Below, one piece after another: positions 50,725 to 64,000 of a stretch of DNA of 64,000 nt (within the stretch, counting starts at the first letter, position 1; every line of letters starts with the position of its first letter). The stretch lies in assembly GCA_905221605.1 (NCBI GenBank), contig CAJNDS010002154.1, positions 439,988-503,987 of the forward strand, written 5' to 3'. This stretch comes from Symbiodinium natans (lineage: Eukaryota; Sar; Dinophyceae; Suessiales; Symbiodiniaceae). A program made the translations under genes and the position numbers. The notes under the pieces were generated by a model. The model ran no database searches and was not told the origin of the DNA. It worked only from the letters and a program-made list of their open reading frames with translations.

Positions 50725-53700
50725 CCGGAACTGAAGTGCTAAAGCCACCCTTGCATGGTTGACACTGTTGAGATGACACTGATACTGGGTCAGATCACAA
50801 GATTGTCTCAGCCAAATAAGTTTGTAGAAGGCAAGCTGCAAGCTGTGAGCGCCACAGCAAACATAGCGGCAAGAATTACGCCCTGCAAAACCGATGGGCC
50901 TTCATGATCACCACCGAATGAGGCGCCAAGCAGCAGAACTAGCAGTAACTAGCCTTCCATTTTCCAGTGTTGCAACGCAAGTCTCTCGACAACTTTTGTG
51001 GTGTGACACAGCTTGAGCATCCCGTGCTCTGCCACCTTGCATGGCCTGCGCATGTAAGTCTTTGTGCAGCTAACACTGACCGTATGACTAATCGCAGCAC
51101 TACGCTTCGCAGCACACTGGACATAGGTGGGGAGCAAACAGGAAGGGACGCTGGTTCATAAAGTCTGCGTACAAAGAAAAGCACATGCATGTTGATGTGC
51201 CTGAATGTTGACATCGTCGAAGTCTAGACAATGCCCTCTTTCCAGACACATATGCACTGAATATGCACAGGGCAGAAGCGCCAAGATCTGGCGCAACTAG
51301 TGGGTCAAGGCAATGTGAAGGCCCAGGCCCGAGAAGAAGCCGTGAAAGAACATGAATTCATGCCGCAGATTCTGCTGGCACAGCTGTGAAGCCCCTTATC
51401 AGCCGAATTCCCGGAGATTCTTAAGACGAAACTACAGTAAGATCGAACAAACCCGTCAGCAATATGCAGGTTCGGAAACGAACCAAAACACAAAGGCAAC
51501 ACTTCGGCAAAACAAGCAGGTGCGTCCCTTGTCTCGCCCCACGTTTTGGCCACACCATGGAAAGGTGTGCAAAATGACCGATGCCCTTTTCTCCGTAGCC
51601 TGGGCGTGGGGTGGCGCAGAGCATCCCAGGAGGCAAAGCCGGCGGAGTATCCTTAGGCTTTAGAATGCTTTAGAGATCTTTAGAGCACCTGTTTTTGGAG
51701 AATCCGCGGCGTACACCCGCAGTGACCATCCCCCAGTGAATCCCGCAGAGTTCCTGGAGCGGTGCCCACCCCAGATAGGATTCCGTGCCCTCTGTTGGCG
51801 AGCCGGTGAGCGTTCAGGGCGTCCCCTCTCCCAAACCCTCATAGCAGGGAGTCCACCGTGGGGCTGGGTGAGGAGCAACGTCTCCACCCAGTCTCCCGCA
51901 GAGATTCCGACTAGTGCCCAATCCCCAAATGACTGCTTCAAAACGGGGATGTTCGAACAGTTTCCTCTGCTTCTGGAATTTCATTGGGTTGAGAAATTCT
52001 ACCAGCTCGGCGGAAGGGGCTTCACCAGCACATGGTGGGTTTTCTGCGATTGACATCGTATGCCGGCCGACGAGCAAATGATTGCCCGGGCCGGGTTGTA
52101 AAATCATTGGGCACATCGCCCAGAGAGAGCAGTTGCTCCTCCCATACTTCTCCTCTGCTGTGGCACACATAAAGGAGTGCGCTTCTACAAAGAATGGGGT
52201 GCGGGCCACGATACTAAACGTGCGCATGGCCTGTCCCCATATATTCGTGCTCCTGGTTACGTGTGGAGCCCCAGAAATTTCGACGATCGCCGTTCGGCCA
52301 CGGTGAGGCTCGCGGCTGGGCGCCGGAAGATCACCTGACCTGCCTGACATTCTTCCTGGAGGGCGTGCTGACACTCGACTGCTAAAACTGCTAAGGCCTT
52401 GGTGGACCGTCTTTGAAACGTCCTGTGCGAAAAGCTCTCTGCCTGCCTGAACGGCAGCTTCAGAATTGGCAGGATAAGATGAACTTAAGGCACGATGGAA
52501 TGTCATCAGGAGACTTGCGTTGCTTGATATTGCTTGTCTTTCTGCGAGGCACAATTCAACGATCCGCACCGATCCTGCCGAGACCCTGTGAGTCTGCCTA
52601 ACTGCTAACTCGCAACGGCGCAACGGCCAGATGGATAGTCTTCAAAGCGCTCACGGTCCAAACTCATCTGAGGCTAGTCCTGAAAGAGGGTTGCATCTGC
52701 ATGCATCTGCCTCTGTTCCCAGAACAGCCCAGAAGTGTGATTCCAGTATCGATCCGAAGTGCGGTCATTCTGCTGCTTCGCCATGTGAGCTACGATCCTT
52801 TAGATGATCTACCACATCCACTTCGTAGCTGTCCTACTACAGAACCTCACCTAAACACTATCGAGCTGTGAGGCCAAAGCCTACAAGGGCAATTCAACGC
52901 AGCAGCAGAGCAGCTTTCGGAAGTTTAGGCTTGGCGGCTCATGTCATATCGTAGGCGCCTCAGCAGCTATCTTTGTAGGGAAACCCTGCGAATGGGTTTT
53001 GCCAGGTCAGAACATCACCCATGCGAAGCTGGCCTGCTGCAAAATGTGTTGGGTGTGAGCTGCATGAGTGCTGCAGGTATGGCCAGGAATTGGAACAAGT
53101 TCTTCACCACACAGCTGCAGGCATACCATGCGGGAATTTTAAAAAAACAACGGATGAATGCATGCTATGATGGTTGTCTGCCCCAAATACTGAAGAGGGA
53201 ACGGGTTGTTCAGTAGCTCAATGGCCTCACAAACGACACCCTGCTACATTGCTGCATCATGCTACGGTGCTACTACCAGGCCGCCTCTAAACGGATTCCG
53301 CACTCAGCCCAGAACTGTAGGCAGCATCACCAACAAAATCCCTGCGATCACAGTCCGAGCATCGATCTTTAAACCACTTCTCGAAAAGCCGTCGATGGCC
53401 GACCTTATTGAACACCGACAATCAATCAAGGCATGTCGAGAGGATAAGGGCCGGGGCCTTTTGAATTTTGATGTCGTCAAAGAAGAGCCTTCAGCCAGAC
53501 TTTCAAGGAAGACTCTTTCACGACTCGTCCCCACGGCGTCGGGCAAATCGAGCCCGCGACTGATCCATCGCCCAGCGGCCATCCGGCCGCCGGACCACAT
53601 ATAAGTCGAGTATCTCATGCAAGACCACATGCATGGGGAACAACAACGAACGGAGTATGACCGAGTCCAGTTCGTGAACATTTGTGGCTGCTACTGGCCT

Positions 53701-56700
53701 GCTGCAAGCAGTCGAAATGCGCCAACACGCGAGCCCGGTACCTTTGGCAATGTGGTAGCCAAGAAGTGTACAATGATGTCTGCGCAAGGGTTTCCCGGAC
53801 TTCAAACATAACAGTGCAACGAAAGAGATAAACACATCACGATCGACTTACGCAGACCGTGCGCATGGGTCAGAAAGACCAGCACACTTTTGCTTTTTTC
53901 CACTGTGTGGAGCACTGGTTGAGTAGCCCTCTGCCTTCAAGACGCTCCCATCATGCAGCAACAGCAGACAAACACAAAAGCCCCTAGGTGTCCTTGGTCC
54001 ACGTCATCCAGCCATGTATTGAGATCCTGGTGGATATCCAGATTCTGAACAAAGCATGGTGTGAAAGGGCAACATGTGAACAAGGTGCGGACGGATTGCC
54101 ATGCCCCTGCACTGCTTCCAACCTTCACATGTATCGATGACACAAGGGCGTTCAAAGCTTCAGCACGCTCTTGACATCGGCACTAAGTGTCGCGCCCCTG
54201 TACTTCGCGTCGCGAGTGCCGGTGGCTGTGGCAACCCTTCCGAACCTGCGATGCCCTGACAGCCAAAGTGTGCAACTGCCGAGGCTCTACCAATGGATGA
54301 ATGATTTCGGTGCGACCGTGAAGGGACACGACGCATGCAGGTGACTTAGGCCCACGTTTCGGCAGCATTGGTCGGAAGCACATTTGCTCTGGTGACTTGA
54401 CACAAGCTGCAAAAAGGCAACGTGCAATGTGACCATCATAACCTGCACTTTGCCATCATGTGCCATCATGTGCCAGACCCAACCTGGCGCTTACAAAGTT
54501 GATCCGCTCCCAGTGCTTGCCGCACCTTGCCAAGGTTTCGGGGCTTCACGACACACGCACTGGGCGCTCGGTGCAGAGACTGCACAACCGAGCTTGGAAC
54601 TGCGTCAGATTTCGCAAACCTTGCAGGAAGAGCAATTTGTGTCGGCAATATCTCGATCATCATACGCCAAGTAGCTGGAACCGCTGCATAGTCGCAGAGT
54701 TTCTGTGGCCTCAAGAAACAGCACAACACGCTGCAGCACACTCTTTGCTTGCTCCTCTACTGTTGTAATCTGCAAATCTATAAAGTTCTGCCGTGACCGT
54801 CGAAGGTGGACGCCCCAGGATGCTTAGCCGGTGGCTGACATGGTGGCAACAGCCACAAGTATCTCCGAAGAGGCAGCGGTTGTGGAGCACAAAGAACACG
54901 CAAGGCAAACCTCAAATAATTGCTGAAAACCGCAGAAGATGTTTGGATCGGCTTCCATGGACAATTCATTTGTGTCATTTTGTGTCCAAGGGTACGACAA
55001 TTCCCGTGTTCATGGCTTCTGGCACAAACTGTCGGTCTCTCCCTGGCATGATGCACACACAAGGAGATGCAGCGAGACCCTGCAAATCAGCGACGTAAAG
55101 AGTACCCAAGTGCGCCAGGTTTGCTTTCCCAAAACCCCACCCAAGCACCAGAACATGTTGAGAAATTCAAGGCGCTCTCATCCAAACCAAAAAATAGGCT
55201 TCCAAAACAACACCACAGTTGAAGTTGAAGCGTGCCAACCCCACAAAACAATGACTCAATGAGCCTGGATCTGTAACCGGTCCAGCTCCCGGAACACAAG
55301 GCAACACTAACATGTCAATGCACAAATCTCCATTTACAGCGTGTGTCCTCATTTCACCCGAGTATGCAACACGTGCGAACCTCCCCCCCCCCCCAGACAG
55401 AAAACCGGGGTCAAGCGAGAGGTCAGCGAGGTCTGAGGGTTTTGGTGATGAAGGTGACGCGGAGATTGCAGAAGACGTTTCATTATCATGTTTGCACACT
55501 ACGGCGCAATTCCGGACCCCTTTTGTTCCTGTGAGCTGACCTTTTGGTCCGTTGGCGAGGCAGCGGCGATGTGGAACGACGGCTAGGTGCAAGGTCAGAG
55601 AGCTGCGGCGTCTGGACCAGACAAAGCCGCCCGGACATAGAGGCATCAAGAAGCGCCACGAAGCAGCAAAGTCGCAGCGCAGCTGGCCACAAGGTGCTGG
55701 TTGCGGGCCCACAGCTCGGCAAAGCTTTGACGAGTTTTCCTGGAGATCAGAAGTTTATGCTGCATGGTGTTGCTGTGGTGCTGCTTGTGCACAGCTCGTT
55801 TTACGTCGTCTCAAGGTGCGCGCCACTACTCCCGCCATGCGCCCTTCGAGCACTGCCACGGTACTCTGGTCTGGTTCCCCGCGCCTCAACGACCAGTGCT
55901 CTGGCCTCAGCTCTTACGTCCTCTACCAGAACTGGAAGAGTGAAGGCGATCCCTGCCCCACATCACTTAAACGACTTCAACCCACCTGGACACAACAATG
56001 CCCCAGATGAACGCCAGCAGATAAGGCTTCGTGCTGCCAAACGTCTGGCCCAAAGCTAAGGATAGCATTTGCTCAGGCGTCGTAGCCTTTGGCAGAGCTT
56101 CGGAAGCTGTCTGCTGCTGACAATTGCTACATGAGTGCTACATCGGTGCTACATGCCTGTCCTGATAAGGGCTCTCCGAAGCCGACGCATCGTCGCGAGA
56201 CATACACTCCAAGGAGGAGTGCTCAGCATCGTCCTCAGCCGTTCAAGCTGCGACTGAAGCCCATGCAACAGCTTTTTCCCTGCCCCGTCCCTTGACTCAA
56301 AAACATAGCCGAGGCGGCGGGACCGTAACAACAAGATAAGAGGTGTAAAGACCACATCAAGAGCACAGACAAGATAAGATCAGAGCGGCGGCCGAAGTGG
56401 GTAGTGTGTTTGCAGAGGGCACCTTTCTACAAGAGAAGCTGCATGCACGTGCAAGCAGCGAAGGTTGATCATTGGCCGCTGCCTGACAATCTGTCACTTC
56501 GGTGCTGGACGTGTACCCTGTCAGCCAAGACATTGTCAAAGAACCACCGTCTGTTCAGTCTGCTCCATGCAGCAACAAGTTTGGCCTCCGGTTCGGGCAT
56601 TCACCAGCCGCATTTGCAAACCTCGAGACTCCAGTTTGCTCCGCGGCGTCCTGCCACATTGTCTTTCACCCCCCCTTCAGAAAGACTCCTGCAACTATGG

Positions 56701-56900
56701 AACCTGTAGAACAACATGCGTGCGGAACAATCAGCAGGCCACCCCACTCCCACAAGTCTCGCTAGGTCTAGACGGCAAGAACCTGCACCGAAACTGTGGA
56801 TGCATCTCTTCCCTGCTCAAGACGCACACTCCCTCCAAGGATCCGATGGAAGCGACGGGCTTCGAGCCATAGAGGTGAGACAGTGAACTACTTGTGAACT
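50725..56900. other. Six kb without a recognisable gene
   Basis: Many open frames, none family-like. The longest is 269 codons on minus (51814-52623), Arg/Ser/Pro/Gly-rich with no domain I know. A plus-strand stretch at 53380-53520 (SMADLIEHRQSIKACREDKG) and a minus stretch at 55400-55560 look mildly protein-like. It could hold a gene with very short exons, or introns. Confidence 0.35.
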
Positions 56901-56909
56901 ACTCGCAAC

Positions 56910-57497
56910 CTACTCAACATCCACAGAATCAGATATGAAAGGCCGGTTCAGCACATCCTCAAGAACGTGTCGGTCGAAGCCTTTCGGATGCTGGGACTGA
57001 TCTCCCCAACGTCCTCTCTTTTCCAGCAGGTGCTGCTGGCAAAGCTTCAGCGTCTGAGATGAGTACTTGAGATCTTGGTGTTTCTGGCCAAGCCAGGACG
57101 CTTCACGAGCAAATTTCAAGGCTTTGAACATGGCTTCTGGGGAAGGTTGCCACAATCCTTGCACGCTCCGACGTTCAGTCCACACCCTTGGCCCACCATG
57201 CCTCAGGTAAAGATTTGGTGACTCCGAATTTCTCTGCAGATTGAGCAAGTCCTCGATCTGTCTCGGCCTCATCTTTCTAAGTGATATCTCGAACCGTTCA
57301 CCACTCGACCATTCAGCAAGGAGCTGTGGGTGGTCCAACTTCGAGTGTTCCGTCACAACTACTACTTGAGGATTTCGCTGCCTCCAAACCGGCAGTAAGT
57401 GACGCAAATAGAAGCGGGCGCCCAAACTGCTCCCACCTGTCTCACTGTAACGAATGATAACACGACGCAGGTGCCACGTGCCATCAGCCGCATTCAT
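56910..57497 (-). CDS. Mitochondrial large-subunit ribosomal protein mL43 (L51/S25/CI-B8 family)
   Basis: An ATG at 57497 opens 195 codons to a TAG at 56910, with no intron. The first 100 residues carry the thioredoxin-like L51/S25/CI-B8 domain: RRVIIRYSETGGSSLGARFY, then LLPVWRQRNPQVVVVTEH, LDHPQLLAEWSSGERFEISL and a helix RQIEDLLNLQRNSES. The 'G-x-S-x-G-A-R-x-F' and 'N-P-x-hydrophobic' elements are the family hallmarks shared by mL43 and NDUFA2. The extra 90 residues (LYLRHGGPRVWTERRSVQGL and a basic/helical tail) fit mL43 better than the roughly 100-residue NDUFA2. The protein sits in the mitochondrial ribosome. No long N-terminal presequence is apparent, as is common for this protein. Confidence 0.75.
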   Translation of the reverse strand: MNAADGTWHLRRVIIRYSETGGSSLGARFYLRHLLPVWRQRNPQVVVVTEHSKLDHPQLLAEWSSGERFEISLRKMRPRQIEDLLNLQRNSESPNLYLRHGGPRVWTERRSVQGLWQPSPEAMFKALKFAREASWLGQKHQDLKYSSQTLKLCQQHLLEKRGRWGDQSQHPKGFDRHVLEDVLNRPFISDSVDVE

Positions 57498-57794
57498 TCA
57501 CACAGCTTCCTTGAACGGCACTTGGCACCCCCTATAATGTTTATGGCACTTTGTCTGTGCCCCTCACCGAAACATTCTTGAACCTGTCGTGGCTTCGGGA
57601 AAGACAGAATGGAACGGTGATCATGAAGGCATCATGGCTCACATGACAACGGCATCCGAAGTTTCGCAAAACTGGTACGGTTGGCCACCGATCCTGTCCC
57701 AACTGTTCGAAGATGAGCTCGAGCTCTCTTGCTCCTTAAAAAGCATGCGAAATGAACTGAGGCATGTTTGCTTTTTCGTTTGCGTGTTACATGA

Positions 57795-58331
<537 letters not shown>

Positions 58332-59105
58332 TAACAGCAGGCTGCGACTGCACATATGGCAACCTTTATCAAGCGCTCCTTCTGACAGGCGGCCGCCGAA
58401 AGCTTCTGCTGGCTGTGAGCCTTTGACAAGACGGATTCCTCTGCTCCTCTCCAGCTATTTCTCTTAATCCTGTACATGACTAGATCAAGACTAGACTATG
58501 TCTGACTCGATCTCTTCAAACCAGCCTTCATCAAGCAAAAAGTATGCTCAGGGACACAGGGGAAGGCCCCCTCCATAAGCCCCCGCGCAGCTGTTGGCCA
58601 ATTTTGCAGCGGGACTATGCAGCACACCCACCACGGGAAGCTGATGGCTCGCCGAATGAAGTGGTCTTGCACAAGTCTGCTGCAATGCGCTCTGCCACTC
58701 TTTGTCCCTCTGCGAAAGAGTTCGCCGCGCTCGGGAAGGGACACGGAGCATGGAGCTCTGGCATGGATGTTTGCTACATCCCCAGCGAGGCAATGCTGAG
58801 TCAAGACATCGTCATTGCTCTTGTACTAGAACTAGAAACGATCCCAAGAAATCGTCACGCCAAATGATGTTGTGCAGGGTCTACTCAAGAGTTTGGTTCA
58901 TGACGCTGGCAGGCGGACTGTGAAACATGCTGTCCACATTCTCCAGAAAGCTAAGGAGGCCCGCTTTACCATTGGGTGATCTCTCCAAACACTTTTGAAT
59001 ACGCCCTACTTGGTACCCGTCCACAGTCTACGTAACCAGATTTGGAGATCAATGCATGACGAGGACTCCTGGGCCACGGGTCTCACACGAACCCACTGGC
59101 TGTGG

Positions 59106-60433
59106 GAACTAACCTTGGTGGTCGAATTCTTGTCGTAGGGGTGTTTGGAGAAGCGGCAAGTGGTTGCGAGGGCTTCTGGGTACAAGGTTAGAGCAACAAT
59201 CACCGCAAGTCCTAAACTCTCGAATGCACGACAATGCATATTCCAAGGGTGGTATTCCGTGGTCCTGCACAGTTATGCTACATTATGCTACATTATGCTA
59301 CATTATGCTACATTGTGCTACATTATGCTACATCATGCACATTGTTGCATGCTGTCGAAAAGGTTCCTGACTACAAACCACCTCAGGCCAGCACGCTCGC
59401 GGCGGCTCCCTTTGGCCTCGCTTGGCGCTCCAGGTTTGATCCAAACCTCACGAGGCAAATATTGCCGCCTTCGGGATCACGAAAGAGAAGCTAGAGCGAA
59501 TACGCTGCTTCCAGAAGGGGCGCGGATTCGGAACACGAATGCTTGGACTCGATCTCCCGTATGTCATAATATGGTTCTGCAATATTCTTTCCGAAGTGCT
59601 GCAGGATGTTGTAGAGCCACAAGCATTGAGAGTCTTTTGGAACCGCCAAGAGGCGCAGGCTGACATGATGTGACAACTGCAAAGGCTGAAGATTGCAGAG
59701 GCCAAGGAGGCAACCGAGTCGTATTTCTCGCGGGACCGAGACCTGTGAATTTCGGTTTGCTGCCCTGCCCTCCCCACCCCCCCCTACGCATGGCAGTGTC
59801 GCTGTCGGGCCTTGAAGGCGTGCGCCGCCGCGACGAAGGGCCCCCAAACTCAGCTCTTCGGTACCTTCCCACGAAAAGTGTCCGAGACTCAGCTTCTGAA
59901 ATGCAAGCTGCCTTCGCGGAGTGAAAACTGTAACGCTTTCGGGAGGGCCTCCTTTTCATCTCCGAAAGGCGCCGGAAGTGCTCGGCCTGAGACATGTCTT
60001 GTTGAGATTCCGTGGGCTGCCCGCCATAAAACCTCAAACTTTCTGGCGGCTTAGCTTCAGGTATGAAGTTTGGAGAACATGGCTTCCGTTTCGGTCTTCC
60101 ATGTCTGCTTGATTGAGCTGCTCACCACCTCTCCTGGGGAGTGCACCCGGGGTCCCTGGCATCCAACGCGTCCACACCAAGCATTCAGCCAGGGCAAGGC
60201 AGGAAAAGGGAATGTTCCGTGCCAAGCCGTGCCGGCCGCACTGAAGGATCTGCTAAGGCAGCTCGAAGGCTAATGGGATCCTGTGGCTTCGCGAGTTGTC
60301 CCAAGGTCTGAACTGAACTGAGCAGTACATCGAGAGCCTTCGAGTCGGTGGCCGCCTCCGACCGGTTCTCGGACAGCAGCACAAAATGCTCAGAGCGACC
60401 CCGTGGGAGAATCTGGCTGACGAAAGACTGAGA
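59106..60433 (-). CDS. Unassigned multi-exon gene
   Basis: Three exon-like stretches run right to left. About 60433-60254, after ctctcag, reads SFVSQILPRGRSEHFVLLSE and ALDVLLSSVQTLGQLAKPQD. About 60015-59790, after a cag, reads QAEHFRRLSEMKRRPSRKRY and RTLFVGRYRRAEFGGPSS, an Arg/Ser-rich basic segment. About 59230-59110 reads LAVIVALTLYPEALATTCRF and HPYDKNSTTK before a donor-like AAG|GTTAG. No known domain. The last stretch is hydrophobic and could be membrane-associated. Confidence 0.35.
59271..59335. repeat. 10-bp tandem ttatgctaca, 6-7 copies
   Basis: Units ttatgctaca with single-base variants (ttgtgctaca, tcatgc). It lies in an intron-like part of the adjacent gene. Confidence 0.9.
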
Positions 60434-62009
60434 GGCGAGGGCAGAGCGGGAGAAAAAAGCGATAGAGCATGAACCGGACAGATGGGAGGGAGGGGGGTAG
60501 AGAAGCAGACAAAACCAACGGACAAGCACCCAAGTGCACAAGGAAGCCATGTGAGAGGGACATGTGAAACGGAAAGCAGACAACGTGTAAAATAGGCTGA
60601 GGGCACAAGAAACAAAAAGAAGCTCGGGCTGCTGCCTTCCGAGAGCTTCCAGCCGGCACAATGGCACCTCAGAGTGCAGAACTCATTCTCCGATGTGGCC
60701 TCTTGGCCCCCCCCCCTGGAAAACACAGGAAGCTCTCGCTTTCTCGCTTTCAGGCTTTCAGTAGCAAGCCGGCCGAAGCAGAGACTCCAGCTGCCTGATG
60801 TCACACAAAGCGTGCGCAGACGCGGCACGGAGCAAAAGCACGAAAGCTTAACAGGTCTGCCATATCGCAAGTGTCAGAAACCTCTGGGTTGTGGACCAAC
60901 TTTGGCACCGACCTGCACCCAACTCCCGAACATAATTTGTTTGTCTCTTGCCGAACATGAATAAAACTTTTCCGGACAAGAACTTGAGGATGCTTGAAAA
61001 ATCTAGCGCGTTCACTAGCCAGCGGTTGCCCCAAGAAATGGAGGGGTGAACGCGATAAATGACCTAAATTCAGCGAGACGCAATTTTAAACTCTTCTGGG
61101 CCAACGAAAAAAGGGTGGGGAGGCGGGGGGGTGTGACCAATTCCCTGTGCCAGCAAGAAACAATCACCAAATCCACTTGGCACCTTGCCTTGCAAGGACA
61201 CATGGGCGAGGGAGCTAGTGATCGTTGCGTTGTTGTCGCTTATCCTGGAATTCTTCGGATTTTCAGGTTAGGGGTTAAGGGAAGCCGTTGGACCAAAGCT
61301 TCCACCGCAGCAAGGACAACCCCTCTCCGGCAGCGGTCATTGAAGACATATGGCCGACAGGTCGCCACAGCAATGGCGAAGGCGTCGACGAAGGCGTTGT
61401 CGAAAGGTTGCTGTTGAACAGGCATGCACTCGCTGTGGCAAAAGGCGTCCCTCGCCGTGGGGGCATCAATCTGCGAAGCAGGCACACCCTGCCTTTGCCA
61501 TGAAGGGAACGCCGATCGAGTCCGCAGCCAACCCTCTGACAGCGCAGTGCCACATGTCCCGCAAAAGTACAGGTCAGCACCAAACAGCAAAGCATTGACC
61601 CCCCCGCCCCCAACGAATTGGGCGCCAAGGCATATCACAGCATGCAATGTGGCCAGTGGAAGAACCCACGCGCAGTGGCAAATTTGAGAATGCTATGTTG
61701 TATGCGAGTGATGTCCCAAGATTAGCCATCGGGAGCAAGGCAGCACAAAGGCAAGCAAGCCTGGGAAAGCCTAGCCACGAAGCCAACTGACCCCACGCTG
61801 GCGAAGTTCCCTGACGACAAAAAGGAACTGGAACTAATAAAGACAGCTGGGGAGCAAATCCTGTTGAACAGCTACGAGTTCGAGATGTGGGATCCAAGCA
61901 CCAATCTGCTGAGGTATTCTGCACAAATACAGCCTAGTATCGGGGGCAGTTTCTGCTGCCTTGAAGCATTCTCCGCGACTGGCTCACCATCCGCCGAAGC
62001 GGAATGAAG

Positions 62010-63950
62010 TCAACGTATTACAAGTAGCACACTACAGTTTTGCAAAATGTATTGACCAAGGACGGTTGTTTCAGCTCCAAATCTCTCTTGTACCAAGTTG
62101 TACCAATCCTTGCATACTTGCATGGCTTCCCCGATCTTGGCGGTTCTGCTTTCGACGACCGTTTGATGCTTTAAACAAATCCATCTACGTTCCGTCTCCA
62201 GTCTGTCTGTGGATGTCTGTCCATAGTTTCCGGCACCGGCTGGCGAAGAGGGAAACGTCTGTCGCCTTTCCATCACCAGCATTCTTGGTGACCAATTGCA
62301 GAGAAAGAAATACTAGGGTGTGCCCCGCGGTCGTGCGGAACGCCATGCTGAGAAGCTCCGCATTGGAGCCCTGATACTGCATGCATGCCATCCAATACGC
62401 GAGGCAGGAGATGAGCTTCCGGTCCATGGCGCGCCGAAAGTCGAATTGCAGTATGCAGGCTACTTGCGGTCATGTCCATCACCTGGGACATGAGCATCAG
62501 GTGGCTGCGTTCGCGGGGTCCATCTGAATCTGTTTTGTGTGAGAGTCAAGAACGCCCAGTGCTCCTTCGTGTGAGGTCATGGCTCTGAACAGCATCCCGG
62601 ACAGCATCCCGCACGCAGTCGGCAAGGCTTCGGAGCTCCGAGGCAACTTGCAGCGCTCGTATGCACTCGAAGCTTGGGGGGCCACCTTGTCTTCTGCTTC
62701 TCGGCCAACTCTCTTTTCCGATGATCCTGTCGGGGAACCGTCTAAAGAAGCAGGCCCATAATGTCTCAAGCAGCTACCATTCACAACGGCCGTCGAGTCC
62801 TCATCATCGTCCTCGTCGTCCGCCATGGCAAAAGCCTCACTCTACACCGATGACAAGGCCCAAGGCTCGACAAGCACTGGGCAGCGGAAGGCCCGAGCTC
62901 CTTTCAGTTTCTGCTGGCGTGCGACCTTGCAAGAACCGCTATCATCCAAACAGGAGAGAAAAAACAAAGTCAAAGCGGCCTTGCGCTCCTCTTCCTGGCG
63001 CTTCTGCTCCTCCCGCAGTCGGCGCTCCTCTGCCTTGAAGACGGGCTGTCGTCGCAGCAGAACAACGTGCAGTCGGGGGTGCGCACGCGTGCACTGGTGA
63101 TGCATGCACTTGAGCATGTGTGGGCGGGCGTGTGCGGGTGCGAGTGCGGGTGCGGGTGCGGGGGCACGTGCATGTGCGCGGGTGTGGGTGTGAGTGTGGG
63201 TGGGTGCGCGCGTGTGGGTGGGGGAATCGCTGAACATGTGGTGGTTGCCTCACGCACTATAGGACAGCATGACAAAGGCTCTGGATTGCAACAATGATAG
63301 GAAGTGGATAGTGTTATGTCAGATCCATCGCTGTGCACTGGTACCACAGTCGCTGTTACGCAACACCATCCAACAGGAGGACCTGCTCGTGAACACAGTT
63401 GTATGATTTGCAGAGCTGGATGATTGTGGAGCAGTTCAATTTTGTGACGTATTCAACATACTCAACAAACCAGATTTGATGCAGCCTGTGGTGTGCGGAA
63501 TTATGATGTGCGTAAACATGTGCGGAATTATGTGTGTTTGCGTATATGCAGTGTGCGTGTCTGCGGGTCTGTGCGTGGGTATCCCTCACCTACGTCACCC
63601 AATCTAAAAAGATCGATGAACTTGTAACCCAACCGAACCGCCACTCTTTGGCATACTTCTGGAGAAGATCCCGAAGAAAGGAGTCGCGTGCGCGTGTGTG
63701 CCCGCCCATGTGATCGTTTATGCGTGTCTGCGTGTGAGCATGTGAGCGTTGCAGGTGTGCGTGCGGTGCGTACGTCTCTTCCCTCATTCACCCACATTCT
63801 CCGCCAAGTGTACCGGTGTGCCCACAATCTGCAACTAAGAAACTTCAAACTCGACTGCTGGGGGATGCCGTTCCTACCTGCTCCGATCTCTTCCAAGGTA
63901 TGTTCCATGAAGTTTCTTGCCAACTTCCCCGCACAAAGCTGGCTGAGAAG
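62010..63950 (-). CDS. Unassigned multi-exon, helix-rich gene
   Basis: Exon-like minus-strand stretches from right to left. About 63945-63882 reads QLCAGKLARNFMEHTLEEIG, with a cag acceptor and CAG|GTAGGA donor. About 63684-63617 reads DSFLRDLLQKYAKEWRFGWV. About 63058-62965 reads VFKAEERRLREEQKRQEEER, a charged coiled coil. About 62826-62640 reads MADDEDDDEDSTAVVNG, acidic. About 62440-62290 reads LISCLAYWMACMQYQGSNAE. About 62162-62045 reads VVESRTAKIGEAMQVCKDWY and QERFGAETTVLGQYILQN. They share strand and helix-rich style and may form one gene running past 62.0 kb. No family recognised. Confidence 0.35.
63100..63232. repeat. GT/GC-rich purine-pyrimidine tract
   Basis: Degenerate gtgcgggtgcgagtgcgggtg and gtgtgggtgtgagtgtgggtg repeats. 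Potentially Z-DNA or cruciform prone; probably intronic. Confidence 0.8.
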
Positions 63951-64000
63951 TGTCAGCTTAAGTTTCCAGCGCAAACTAGAGTAACTAGAGTAACCCGACT

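Overview
This window looks like nuclear DNA of a dinoflagellate, most likely a member of Symbiodiniaceae or a close relative. The evidence is: short exons with AG|G acceptors and non-standard donors spread among introns; GC-rich, repeat-dense spacers; plant-type telomere units (CCCTAAA/TTTAGGG) inside the sequence; and a Ty1/copia element of the kind abundant in these genomes. No bacterial operon, CRISPR array, rRNA or convincing tRNA was seen. Because exons are short and splice signals are weak, most host genes below are spans with recognisable exons rather than finished models. Coordinates for spliced genes are approximate unless a splice site is named.

Layout. 0-31 kb carries a series of host genes, and every one recognised with confidence lies on the minus strand: a SET-domain protein (about 1.2-1.7 kb), an LRR protein (9.3-10.4 kb), a tubulin tyrosine ligase-like enzyme (11.2-13.9 kb), a single-exon tandem PH-like protein (19.1-20.4 kb), a DOT1-like methyltransferase (22-22.6 kb), a divergent protein kinase (25.5-29.5 kb) and several exon clusters with no recognised function. 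A C-rich tract and opposed telomere-like tracts lie at 4.9-5.9 kb.

31.4-42.7 kb is a degenerate C-rich tandem array into which a complete copia retrotransposon (32490-41558, plus strand) has inserted. It has 265-bp LTRs differing at one base, a 5-bp target duplication, and Gag, protease, integrase, RT and RNase H. It also carries two unexpected modules: a C5-methyltransferase-like block that lacks the catalytic Cys, and a C-terminal membrane/SAP extension. A 95-nt imperfect duplication puts the integrase in two frames. 42.7-44.5 kb is a gene-free GC-rich spacer with a repeated GCATCA double motif and five perfect CCCTAAA units.

45.5-64 kb returns to minus-strand host genes: a CocE/NonD-type serine hydrolase, two unassigned genes, a coactosin-like ADF-H protein, a mitochondrial ribosomal protein mL43, and two unassigned multi-exon genes. 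The genes belong to ordinary housekeeping and regulatory families (chromatin methylation, tubulin modification, actin binding, mitochondrial translation, signalling) and form no obvious pathway. What links them is their shared orientation.
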